From Platanthera guangdongensis (lineage: Eukaryota > Streptophyta > Magnoliopsida > Asparagales > Orchidaceae): DNA of 64,000 nt. The notes beneath the pieces were generated by a model. That model worked only from the letters and a program-made list of their open reading frames with translations. It had not been told where the DNA came from and ran no database searches. The position numbers and the translations under genes are program-made. The stretch spans positions 243,521,447-243,585,446 of the forward strand of contig CM077158.1 of assembly GCA_039583875.1 (NCBI GenBank), in the 5' to 3' direction. Below are positions 1 to 9,267 of the stretch, one piece after another; the first letter of the stretch is position 1, and each line of letters opens with the position of its first letter.

Positions 1-16
1 CTATCAACCTCACCAT
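1..16 (-). CDS. NUDT20/24: Nudix hydrolase (DUF4743 type), fragment of a 3' exon
   Basis: Read on the minus strand, the first 16 bases follow a good splice acceptor (TTACTTTGCAG) and encode GEVDS after a split Asp codon. This fits the plant NUDT20/24 family, where the segment VPKN.DGEVESF follows the preceding exon's FVPKNE. The phase agrees: the exon ending at 4923 leaves one G, and G plus AT makes the Asp codon. The rest of the exon and the C-terminus lie outside the window to the left. The match is short and rests on phase, acceptor and family motif together. Confidence 0.6.
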
Positions 17-318
17 CTGCAAAGTAACAACACAGAAATTGATTATTAATAATATACTCTACACACACATGAAAATAACTCAAGTAATTTTTTTTAAAGC
101 TATGCAGATAACAATGGCGACAAAGGATCCATATAGCCGACCCCACTATAGTGAGATAAAGGCTTGAGTGTTGTTGTTGTATGCGGATAACAAAGGAGAT
201 TAGTTAGTTAGGTGAGTTGGTTAAGATGGTATGTTGGATACAGTAGGTTCGTGTCAAACTTAGTGTTGCTCTACAACATGTAATCAGGCCTACCATTGAT
301 GGGCAAGCTACTTTCGCA
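17..318. other. intron sequence with LINE-like 3' tail
   Basis: This is the 3' part of a Nudix-gene intron on the minus strand. At about 122-181 (+) the segment AGCCGACCCCACTATAGTG, then AAAGGCTTGAG and a (TTG)n run, resembles the 3' end of plant RTE-type LINEs, which end in TTG repeats. The family call is from memory of that tail. Nothing else is recognised. Confidence 0.4.
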
Positions 319-810
319 TTGGGATCCCCAAGCGAGACAGTTTCGGCAGATGACGCTACAGCAGGATTACCTCATTTAGCCCACCAACATATAGGCATTC
401 CAACATTCAATGGTCCCGACTCACTAGATTGGATTGCACGAGTCGAGCAGTACTTTGACATTCATCATACGACAGAGAAGAAGGCTTCCACAACCCTTAT
501 CAACATGGAAGGATCCGTGCTCCACTAAATTCGCTGGCTCCTCTAGTCCTCTCTAGGCCTCATCCGGGGAACTCTCACAGAGGCATTTATTTAGCTCTAC
601 AATAATTGCTACTCGGGCAACTGGATTGAATGCTTGTGCAGGGTCTGCCATACAGGATCCATCGAATCCTATGTGGATGAGTTCATCGAACTTATCAAGC
701 ATGTTCCGAGTCTTCCACCCGATCATTACATTGGCTACTTTATGCACTGCATACAACCTCGTATCTGTGTTCATCTCCACACCCTCCATCGTCCATTAAC
801 CGCCCCTTGA
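319..810 (+). pseudogene. Ty3/gypsy Gag relic
   Basis: The first frame (319-528) reads IPTFNGPDSLDWIARVEQYF, the start of a retrotransposon Gag domain (P.F.G.....W....E.YF). A stop follows at about 526. Gag-like sequence continues in other frames: SIESYVDEFIELIKHVPSLP at roughly 660-720 matches the S...Y...F..L...P segment of the same domain. No protease, reverse transcriptase or LTR was found next to it. It is a decayed fragment inside a host intron and is not related to the Tat elements further right. Confidence 0.6.
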
Positions 811-1427
811 GCTTATCCTTACTCGCGAAAGCTAAGTTCATTGTGATCACTCCCTTCAAGTCCCAATCCTAAACCACTAACACCTCACCCTTAATGCGAC
901 CTACTTATTCATGTTTTCTGTTGGCTGGATGAATTTGGCAAGGACGGGGAGAGGGTTGGATGTGTTTGTCAGTGAATAAAGGGCTAGTTGGGGAGTTGGG
1001 TGGGATAATTGGCCAACTGATTCAAGTTTTCTGTGGGCTGGATGAATTTGGCAGGGACGGGGAGAGGGTTGGCTGTGTTTGTAAGTGGATGGAAGGCTAG
1101 TTAGGGAGTAAATATGGGGAGATTTGCTGGAGTCAGGGGTTCAGGTCATTGGACAGTATAGTCTAAGGACTGCGAAAGCTTCCTAGACGGGACAGTTTTG
1201 GCCTGAGAATGTTTGGAAGAGTTGTAGGCACTTAGGAGGGATTTTGAGAGGGTTAGAATAGTTGATCTTGCAGGTAATGGCGAGGTGAAGTGGCATTGAA
1301 TTCCAAGGAGTATGGAAGGATTTGGGGAGGGGTGGACGTGAGATTAAGGGAGAACGTGGGTTAAGGAAAATGGTCGGAGAGGTGGGTGATGGTTAATATT
1401 TCTAAGCGTTTGAATAGGGGTGAATTT
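811..1427. other. non-coding stretch with one tandem duplication
   Basis: Two copies of a segment of about 114 bp lie in tandem, starting at about 913 and 1027. Both contain TTTTCTGT, GGCTGGATGAATTTGGCA and GACGGGGAGAGGGTTGG. The rest is G-rich on the plus strand with no recognisable gene. It may be the leftover internal region of the gypsy relic to its left. Confidence 0.5.
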
Positions 1428-2178
1428 TAGGGGTGTAAGCCGGAACCAACCGAACCGCCAAACCGAACCGAACCAAACCAAACCGCACGGTTCAGTTCGG
1501 TTTTAGTCACCCACGGTTCGGTTACGGTTTCAATTTTTGAAAAACCGTTTGGTTAGGTTCGGTTCACAGTTCGAAGTGTCAAACCGAACCGAGTCAAACC
1601 GAACCGAACCGAGTCAAACCGAACCGAACCATATTAGCTTTAATTATATTTTATTTTATTAGGGATACTTTATTTCATAAGCTCTAAACCTAATTTATTA
1701 AAAATAAACAATATAATTATTAACTTTTACTGTTTTATGTTGATTATAATATATTAATTAAGTCTTAGCAGCACACATTTTTAACATTAATTTTTTTCAT
1801 TTATTTTTAACATTAACATTTTTCATTATATGATAGCTTCATGATTTAGTGACACTTTCGTTCTATAGTAGAATTAAAGGGAGAAATGAACCTTCATAAG
1901 TGCTAGTCTTGGCCTGACATTAATACCTTCATAAGTGCTAGTATTGTTCTTGTCAGTTCTCAGTAGCAAATTTCTTTTCTTTTAAGTATTGAACCACTCA
2001 AACCGAACCAAACCGAACCAAACCGAACCAAACCGAACCAAACCGAACCAAACGGTTCAGTTCGGTTCCAATGGTGTTCGCGGTTCGGTTCGGTTTCAGA
2101 TTTTTGGAACCACACGTAGGTGGTTCGGTTAGCGGTTTTGATCAAAAAATCGAACCGAACCAAACCGTTACAGCCCCA
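1428..2178. mobile_element. hAT-like MITE with AACCGAACC subterminal repeats
   Basis: An exact 8-bp direct repeat GTGAATTT lies at 1420-1427 and 2179-2186. Between them the element begins TAGGGGTGTAA and ends TTACAGCCCCA, an imperfect terminal inverted repeat (TAGGGGTGTAA against TGGGGCTGTAA). An 8-bp duplication and TAGGG-type ends fit the hAT superfamily. Both ends are packed with AACCGAACC/GGTTCGGTT repeats in both orientations, possible transposase-binding repeats, around an AT-rich core. There is no transposase ORF, so it is non-autonomous. Confidence 0.8.
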
Positions 2179-3392
2179 GTGAATTTAGCGACTCGGTTGT
2201 GGAATTAGTGGGAAAATGACAGTTAAGTGGTGCTTTTAATAATGGGATAAGGTGGTTATGGAAAAGAGTGGATAGTCATTGGTTGGTTATGAGTGGTTAT
2301 GGGTAGAGAGGTGGGGTACTGGGGAGATGGCTTGGAGGTTATGGAGTGGTGGAGGATGAGGGATGGCCGGCCAAGAGTGGCCAGTGGTGGTTGTCGGTGG
2401 TAATGGTCGCCGGAGATGGTGGTGATCGCTGGAGGTGGCGGCGGCTATCACCAAAAACTGAAATTAAGGTGATTGAGGTGGTGGTCAAGTTTTGGGGTGG
2501 TGGTCAAGTTTTGGGGTGGTGGGGGGTACCCGGCTAGTGGAAGTAATGAGGAAGGGGGTAAGGGAGGTGATGGTCAGACAAGTAGATGGAGAGGGTTCCA
2601 AGCTTCGCATTTGAATTTCCAGCTACTGTACCCGGTGATCAAAAGGAGATCTTTCTACTCAACTTTCAATTACTTCTAAATGAGCCTCCTATCCCTATTT
2701 ATAGACTAGGGGGTAATCATGGACGGTCATGATCCTTCGATAATGACGACCCTCAAAATACATTAAAATAAAAATAAAAAAACTACAAAAAATAAATTTA
2801 AAATCATAGATCGTCGATCAACACAAAATGGACGACTCTGATCGTCGTGTAGGCCCGGTGTGTCGTGATCCCCATCAGAAATCGATGCAACTAGCTGATT
2901 CTATAAAATTATTTTTTGTTGGGCCCCACTTTACACTTAAAATTGGTGTATATGAAATAGAGAGTTGGTATTGCCTATTTTCTCCATTCCTCTCACTCCG
3001 TCTCATAGGCATACAATGCTCGCTCTTCTACCATGACCAAGGGTTTTGACATTTCTCTCCAGCAGTTTCTTTCTACTAAGCAAGCTCCCACATAACACAA
3101 AGCGATAGGGTTCCCCTTATGTTCAAATAGGTAATCCTCGGGGATCTACAGGAAGAAAGGAGTTTGACATATCTCCTTCGATCCAACTCTCCAAAGACAA
3201 GTTGCATGATCTTGTACTAGGGATCATAAGGAGCCCACGCCAACAGTGGGAGAAGATTGCCCCCACTGGAGTAGTTTGGAGGCCATGCATTGAAGTTTGT
3301 GAGAGAAACTAACACCAATTACAAAGAGGGTGCAAGGATGATTTAGTGTCCATGCAGAGTACGGATGGGGAAAGAGCATTAATTCGAGAAAT
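2179..3392. other. intron sequence without recognised gene
   Basis: The left part (2200-2680) is rich in GGTGG/TGGTGG with a short tandem repeat around 2480-2522 (GTGGTCAAGTTTTGGGGTG twice). The remainder is ordinary AT-rich sequence. No coding similarity was seen on either strand, including a search for further Nudix exons. Confidence 0.5.
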
Positions 3393-3397
3393 GGCTG

Positions 3398-4579
3398 TGT
3401 ACAATCCCGTATTCGCAGAGTGAGGGTCCTCCCGGCAGGCGCAGGACCAGATATGAGTTTTTAAGCTTTTGGTGTGGTTTACACTCTTGGTGGCCAATTT
3501 AGGCCTGACCCTTGGAATGTACTAGTAGGGGGAGGAGAAATCTGTCTCCCTCCCGGTGGCCCCTTTTTGGGAGGGCGGTGCGGCAAGTTGGCGGACACCC
3601 GCTCCGTCCTGATAGGTGCGAGGCAGGAGCAGCGGGACCGGCCGGAGGCCGGGTTCTCCCCCTGCCCCGCGGCCTGGTGGGGAGAGACCGGCCCGGGGCC
3701 GGGTTCTCCCCCTGCCCCGCGGCCTGGCGGGAGAAGGCGGGGCGAGACCGGCCCGGGGCCGGGTTCTCCCCCTGCCCCGCGGCCTGGCGGGGCGAGACCG
3801 GCCCGGGCCGGGTTCTCCCCCTGCCCCGCGGCCTGGCGGGGCGAGACCGGCCCGGGGCCGGGTTCTCGCCCTGCCCCGCGGCCTGGCGGGGCGAGACCGG
3901 CCCGGGGCCGGGTTCTCGCCCTGCCCCGCGGCCTGGCGGGGCGAGACTGGCCGGGGCCGGGTTCTCGCTCTGCCCCGCGGCCTGGCGGGGCGAGACCGGC
4001 CCGGGCCGGGCTCTCGCCCCTGCCCCGCGGCCTGGCGGGGCGAGACCGGTCGGAGGCCAGGGTTTCGCCCCTGCCCCCTGCTCCCCAGTTCTTCGGGGGT
4101 CACCTGCTCGTCTCGGGTGCCCGGGGAGGTGGGGGGTATGGCTCCTCCCTCTCTTGGACCTCTTTTGACCATGCTTTTACCGTTATACCCTTGGGGTGGA
4201 ATTACCTCTTTGCCCCCCGGTGTGGGTGTTTTCTATTGGTTCAAGGCCTTTCTGTCATAGGGGTATTTCTGACCTTTTGGTCTATGGGATTTGGAAAACT
4301 ATAAATAGACCCTCAGGGGTGCCTTGGAGAGCATTGCATTTTTCAGCCACAAAACCTCTTTGCTTTCTTCCTCCAAGGCACCTAGCTCAGCATTGGCTAG
4401 GGAGGGGAGACTTCAAAGGTCTTCCAGGTGTGAGGTGGGACCTCCGCGCTAGAGCCGAGGGTCTGTTTCTAGTTTCTTGAGTGTTTGGTCCGTGACATCC
4501 CCCTGAGTGTAGTAAGTGTGAGGTCACCCCTTTCAAGGGACCCCGAACTCCACGAGAGACCAAGTTTTTGGTTTCAACA
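3398..4579 (+). mobile_element. solo LTR of a Tat-type gypsy element
   Basis: The segment begins TGTACAATCCCG and ends GGTTTCAACA, the same ends as the gypsy-1 and gypsy-2 LTRs. It is flanked by an exact 5-bp duplication GGCTG (3393-3397 and 4580-4584). The right third (about 4330-4579) aligns by eye with the gypsy-1 and gypsy-2 LTRs: TTGGCTA..GAGGGGA, GACCTCCG, CTCCACGAGAGACC. It is longer than the gypsy-1 LTR because of a GC-rich tandem array. No internal region remains, so recombination between the two LTRs has removed it. Confidence 0.9.
3653..4070 (+). repeat. GC-rich 50-bp tandem repeat in the U3 of the solo LTR
   Basis: About eight units of 49-60 bp share GTTCTC(C/G)CCCTGCCCCGCG, GCCTGGCGGGGCGAGACC and GGCCCGGGGCCGG. 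Units start near 3653, 3702, 3762, 3812, 3862, 3912, 3961 and 4011. The array lacks stop codons in several frames on both strands and so produces long spurious ORFs. It is part of the LTR, not a gene. Confidence 0.9.
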
Positions 4580-4584
4580 GGCTG

Positions 4585-4922
4585 TATACAGAGATTGCGC
4601 TACAAAGAGTTAAATGGCTCACATTGATATGAAGACGAGTGACGATTAGGAAACTGCAATCATACCATGTTGAACTAAAAAAACTACATGGATTAAGTCT
4701 CATGGGGGTCTTAAATAGAATATAAGTATATAGGTATACTGAACCAAGTTTTGCACAAAATAAAAATTATACTAAAATTAGAACATATTAAAATAGATAT
4801 CCTAACATAGTATGAATGATATTGCTCAAGTTCCATGAGCACAAAATGTTGAAATAAGCAAAATGAAGGAACAATTCATGCAGTGACGAATTATTTGCAG
4901 AAAATGCAGCAATAAAACTTTC
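4585..4922. other. intron sequence next to the Nudix exon
   Basis: AT-rich sequence between the solo LTR and the Nudix exon. Together with 17-4584 it forms one host intron on the minus strand of about 4.9 kb. No gene is seen. Confidence 0.5.
4917..4922 (-). promoter_or_regulatory. altered 5' splice site (GA instead of GT)
   Basis: Phase with the next exon (Asp codon split G|AT) places the exon end at 4923. The sequence there reads AAG|GAAAGT, a match to the consensus AG|GTAAGT except at intron position 2, where A replaces T. Using the nearest GT (4918-4917) would add four bases and shift the frame into a stop shortly after the junction. The site is either a disabling mutation, a rare non-canonical donor or a base error. 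Confidence 0.55.
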
Positions 4923-5038
4923 CTTCATTCTTGGGAACAAAATCTACCGGGAGCTCCAGATCATAGCAGAAAAGTACATCTCTCTTGAATCTATACCCTT
5001 CAATGTCTATGTAAGACACGGCTCCAACAGAGATAGCT
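4923..5038 (-). CDS. NUDT20/24: Nudix hydrolase (DUF4743 type), exon after the Nudix box
   Basis: This 116-bp exon follows the acceptor TTTTCTCTCAG. It encodes AISVGAVSYIDIEGYRF, then KRDVLFCYDLELPVDFVPKNE. The motif GAVSY.D.EG.RFKRDVLFCYDL is characteristic of plant NUDT20/NUDT24 and yeast YJR142W-like proteins, reported to remove phosphate from oxidised forms of thiamin diphosphate. The first base completes the AA| Lys codon left by the exon ending at 34883, so the frame holds across a 29.8-kb intron. No in-frame stop is present. The 3' end meets an abnormal donor (GA). Exon identity is secure; whether the gene is functional is uncertain. Confidence 0.85.
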
Positions 5039-5457
5039 CTGAGAGAAAATTGCAAAAACACTAATTGTTTGTTATTGAACACACCATCAAATAAATTCAG
5101 AAGAATTTTGAGTACAATATAAATTAGTGTGAAACATCACTTTATAAAATTTATTATTATTATTACTTATAAATCTGTTTCACCGATCTTTTTCTAATGA
5201 CGACTCAATATCAGGAGAGCGAAGCTGTTCTCTCAGAACAAGAATATAAGATTGGGGGAAGACAAGAAAAATGGAACAAGAACAATTGGGTGGTAATACT
5301 GAATTTCTTTCAACAAAAGACATTTCAGATTTGATTGTATGATAACTTGACTCAGACAATATTGATAACTAATTATAGTAGCCAAAAGCAAATTATTTGT
5401 GACGCCACTAAATTTAAGGTGCGTTAATATTACCACATCTATGTCTTAATTAAGGTG
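5039..5457. other. start of transposon-filled intron, no gene
   Basis: AT-rich intron sequence directly upstream (minus strand) of the Nudix exon, with a pyrimidine-rich tract before the acceptor. Two similar phrases, AAGGTGCGTTAATATTAC (5417-5434) and AAGGTGTGTTAACATTAC (5453-5470), form a short direct repeat just before the copia LTR relic. Confidence 0.5.
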
Positions 5458-5990
5458 TGTTAACATTACAACAATTATTTATAAAGGGCCGTTACATTAT
5501 TGTATTATGATAAGGAATTATAGTATGATCAAATTAATTGTTGTGAAGGATGTTCTCTTTAATTCACTTGGTTGTGACACTATTCAAGAGCTTTTATGTT
5601 TTGTTTAAAACCTGATCGAAGAAGAGGTTCACAATAAATGAATGAAAGAAGGCTATTGGTCGATCCTCACATAATAGATTCACCCAGGTATTTCTTAACA
5701 TGGTATTAGAGCCTAAAGTTGCTCGATCCGAGAAGTTAATGAAGGATTCTCCCTCTTCTTGTCTTCTCCCGTGGGTTTTTGAGTATCATCCCATCTTGTT
5801 TTGTTGTGTTTAATCAATCTACACCAACCTCTCTCGATCTTGTTGACCGATCCCATCTTTGAACTTGTGTTTGTCGATCTTGCTGCCCAAATGGACACAA
5901 TCTTTCCAGATCCTACTAACCTACCTGTAAGAAGCAGACCTGATGAGAAGGTGAGCAGCTATGTACTTATTATGATCAATCTTAATAACC
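5458..5990 (+). mobile_element. 5' end relic of a Ty1/copia element (LTR, primer site, leader)
   Basis: A sequence starting TGTTAACATT at 5458 ends TTCTTAACA at 5700 and is followed at once by TGGTATTAGAGCC (5701-5713), a variant of the initiator-Met tRNA primer site usual for plant copia elements. That makes 5458-5700 a probable 243-bp LTR. The leader continues to an ATG at about 5891 (MDTIFPDPTNLPVRSRPD), then the match ends against another relic. No matching 3' end was found. Confidence 0.55.
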
Positions 5991-6048
5991 CTAAAGCATA
6001 AGAAGAAGCAAATAATATAGCTCAATATGAGCTTATTAGGATATTGAC

Positions 6049-7262
6049 ACTTCCCTTAAGTTGGAGCTTGGAAGGGAACATGATGTTCAAACAACCTAGC
6101 TTGCTTATGCTTTGAAGCTTACTTCCTGTGAGAGGTCCGGTGAATATGTCTATCAGTTGATTGTCCATTTTAGTAAATTTGGTGATAATCATTCTTTCAA
6201 TTATATTCTCCCTCATAAAGTGAGTCTATTTCAACGTCTTTTGTTCGCACACTACACACTGAATTTGAGGATAAGTAGCTGTAATGATATCACATAAAAG
6301 GTGCACTAGACATTCAGAACTTTGTCCAAGTTCCTTTGGCATTTGCTTGATCCAAATTAATTTGTATGTAGTCTGGGCCATATCTTTATACTCAGACTGA
6401 GTACTTGATCTGGCTATAATGTATTGTTTCTTACTCTTCCATGATACCATATTTCCTATTACATAGTTCACTAGTCTAACATGGACCTTCTGTCATATGG
6501 TGATCTTACCCAATTAACATCAGTAAACCCTCCACTTTTATATGGTTGTTTTTTTTTTGTAAATCAACTATCCCTGGAGTGTCACTTAGATATCTCAAAA
6601 TACTAGTCACAACCTTCATATGAAGAACTTTAGGGTGGAAATAAACTGATACACAACATTGATAGGAAACAATGTTTGAACAAGTGATAGATAAATTAAT
6701 TCCCCTAATGAATTTTCTACATCTTGAAGCATCCAAGTACAGAAGTCCTGCTCCTTCATCTTTCATGAACTTCACATTCAGATCCATGTGAATTTTTACG
6801 GGTTTACACGCAAAAAACCCGCCTTCTTTCAATAGGTTCATGGGATGCTTTTGTAGAAGCCATATTCCATTTGTGATTCTAATCATTTCAATCACTATAA
6901 ATTATTTCAGATTGCCTAAGTTTTTCGTGTGAAATTGTTTTCTAAGTGATCTTTCAAATCTATAATAACTTCTTCATCACTACCTATTATAATAATGTTA
7001 TCAACATACATCACTAGTAGAATACTTCTCGGCTAAGTGTGCCTATAAAACATAGAGTAATCACGACTGTACATTGTCATACCAAAGCCCTCTGGAGATG
7101 AGAAGCAACAAATCACAAAACCACACCTTAGAAGATTGCTTCAATACATAAAAGGACTTCTTTAATTTACACAAGTCCACACTCCCTAGATCAGCAAACC
7201 CAAGTGATTGCTCCATATATACGGATATACCTCATCATCAAGATCACCATGTAAGAAAGCAT
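6049..7262 (-). pseudogene. Ty1/copia reverse transcriptase-RNase H relic
   Basis: Read from 7262 down, the broken frames give in order: RT core with LLVMYVDNIIIIGSD (about 6990, catalytic YVDD changed to YVDN), the RT C-terminus (VVTSILRYLSDTPGI, about 6570), RNase H (SWKSKKQYIIARSSTQSEYK, about 6400) and the Pol tail (NQLIDIFTGPLTGSKLQSI, about 6140). A purine tract and TGTCAATATCC follow at 6049, a likely 3' LTR start running left. Several stops and frameshifts. It differs from copia A-D and is older. Confidence 0.75.
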
Positions 7263-7489
7263 TAAGGATCCGTTCATTTGGAAGGAATTGAGAGACTACA
7301 GGAATTAGAATTGAGGCAATTCCAATTATGTCGTTTGGCTACAGTCAAGAATTCTTTAGGTCGAAATTGAAATTAGCAATTCTTCACATTTCAATCTTCC
7401 CATACCTTGAATATTTAAGAAAGAAGATGTATCTTCATCATATTCATGTCTTATAATGTTTCGCTCATGGCCAAATCACATACATCACT

Positions 7490-7916
7490 TAACATTAGCT
7501 TTGTTGAATCATATGAACGACTAACAACACTGATGGGCAAGTTGTAGATATCCTCACTAGGGTTTTATCTCGACCATTATAACATCAGTTTTTGTTCAAG
7601 GATGGCTTCCACGATTTGTATACTCCAACTTACAGGGGAGTGTTGAAATAATTTGTATAAAGGCCAAAGAATGGCCCATTAGAGAGTCAATTAGTGTATA
7701 AAGTTTAGTCATGCATCTCAGTATGGAGTTGTAGCTTCACTCCTCCTTCCTAAGTTAGTTTATTCACGCATCTCAGGATGGAGTTGTAGCTTCACTCCTC
7801 CTTCCTAAGTTCCTATATATATGTGCAAATACTTGTAGTTGAAGTTCATGATGTTATGAGGAAAATAAAAAGATATTAAAATTTTCCCTTTTATTTGTAT
7901 TCCGTATTTCTCTACA
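7490..7916 (+). mobile_element. 3' end relic of another copia element with LTR
   Basis: At 7540-7640 the plus strand encodes a Pol tail (QVVDILTRVLSRP, then FKDGFHDLYTPTY), followed by a purine tract ACAGGGGAG. An LTR then starts TGTTGAAATAAT at 7641 and ends TTTCTCTACA at 7916 (276 bp). It contains a TATA-like CTATATATATG and an internal tandem duplication of about 54 bp (CATCTCAGNATGGAGTTGTA at about 7711 and 7765). No upstream pol in this orientation survives. Confidence 0.65.
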
Positions 7917-9090
7917 AGATGAAAATGTATTTTGATGTTTATCATGTTACAAAATCATGATTTGCCCTAATGTGAAATGAAGTTCTTTTAATGTTACCGA
8001 TGACCCTATGAAATATATATATATATATATATATATATTCTAGTTGCCCGGTCGACATATATCAACCGGAGGTTACATATATATTAAGAAATAAATGAAT
8101 TCTGAAAGGAACAAAAATTAAAATACATTGCACGAATTAAAACTAGAGATAATGAAAGCTAAATGAATGTAAAAGAAATACATCAATACATAAGGACAAT
8201 GTTAAATGTTAAACCTAGAGGGGGTGTGTTTCTTGCCAATAATGAAATTTCGGCTCAGGTGTCCCGTAAGAACTCCATGCTTGTTTGATAACCCTAAACT
8301 GATATGATATGATCATGCTAAGACACCCAAAAGGGTATGTAGAGTCAAATGGCTAACAAGATAAGCATGTGTTGGGCACAAAGAAGAACCGAAAATAAGT
8401 TACCATTAACCTTTTTTGAAAAAGCACTTTTGCCACACGAAGCTTCCAAACAACCTAAAAACAACGGTGACGGTGGGAATAGAGCTTTTTCCATTGCCAC
8501 CACCGCCCCAAATAGAGCCTTAGTCATTATGAGTAACTCTTTATTTTAAAATAAATTTTTAGGAAAAGGAAGATGAATAAACTACAAGTCAGACGAAGGG
8601 AAACGTCAGTTGAAGGAGCAGGAGTGCTAGCTCTGGGTTAATGTCATCTCGGTGACACTAGAAAAGTTTGATGAATGCAACAAGAGTAATGAAGATTCGA
8701 AGTGATGGCCAGAGAGTTCTTATAATTTAGGGTAGTAGTCCGTTGGCTGGGGTAGAGTTTGCATAGGGGCTCACATTTTGATATGACAAAGTTCAGGATA
8801 GCTTAGTACTTCTATGGATGCATTTTTATGACCTGCTTTTTGTGTAATATAATTAAGGAATTACAAATAAGGATGTGTGACATTATAATTGAAAATTGTT
8901 ATCGTAAAATATTGACGTTAGTCTATTTCTCTTTACATTCTATTGTGCTCAGTACCCTAAACCCTAAAATGTAAACTTATAGTTGCGGAAGTGGGAATAA
9001 TGGCACGAACAGAAAGCAAGGCTTGCAGCTAAGGTTCAGAACAATCACAGGAGCTTTACCGGATAACAAATAAGCCAACTACAGATATTA
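7917..9090. other. intron sequence, no gene seen
   Basis: AT-rich, with an (AT)n run at about 8013-8038. No coding similarity was recognised on either strand. It ends at the target site of copia A. Confidence 0.5.
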
Positions 9091-9095
9091 GTAGG

Positions 9096-9267
9096 TGTTG
9101 AAAGAGCCCAAAGCTTGTATGTATTATTTCGGTATGTAAATACAAGGAGAGAATACAAATATATAGGAGAGAAGAGAGAAGAATAAATCCTATACATGAT
9201 GTGGGACTAAAGAAGGAGGAAGAAAAATAGGCCATCAAAAGGGCCTTTTACATGGGCTTTTCTAATA
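9096..9267 (-). repeat. copia A 3' LTR (172 bp)
   Basis: Read on the minus strand it starts TATTAGAAAAGCCC and ends TTTCAACA. The start is TA rather than the usual TG. It matches the copy at 14005-14176 throughout. The polypurine tract GCGGGGGAG lies directly before it (9268-9276). The LTR supplies the pol stop codon. Confidence 0.95.

Noticed and set aside
3474..4304. Long overlapping ORFs on both strands, Pro/Gly/Arg-rich
   Set aside because: They come from the GC-rich 50-bp tandem repeat in a solo LTR, which lacks stops in several frames.
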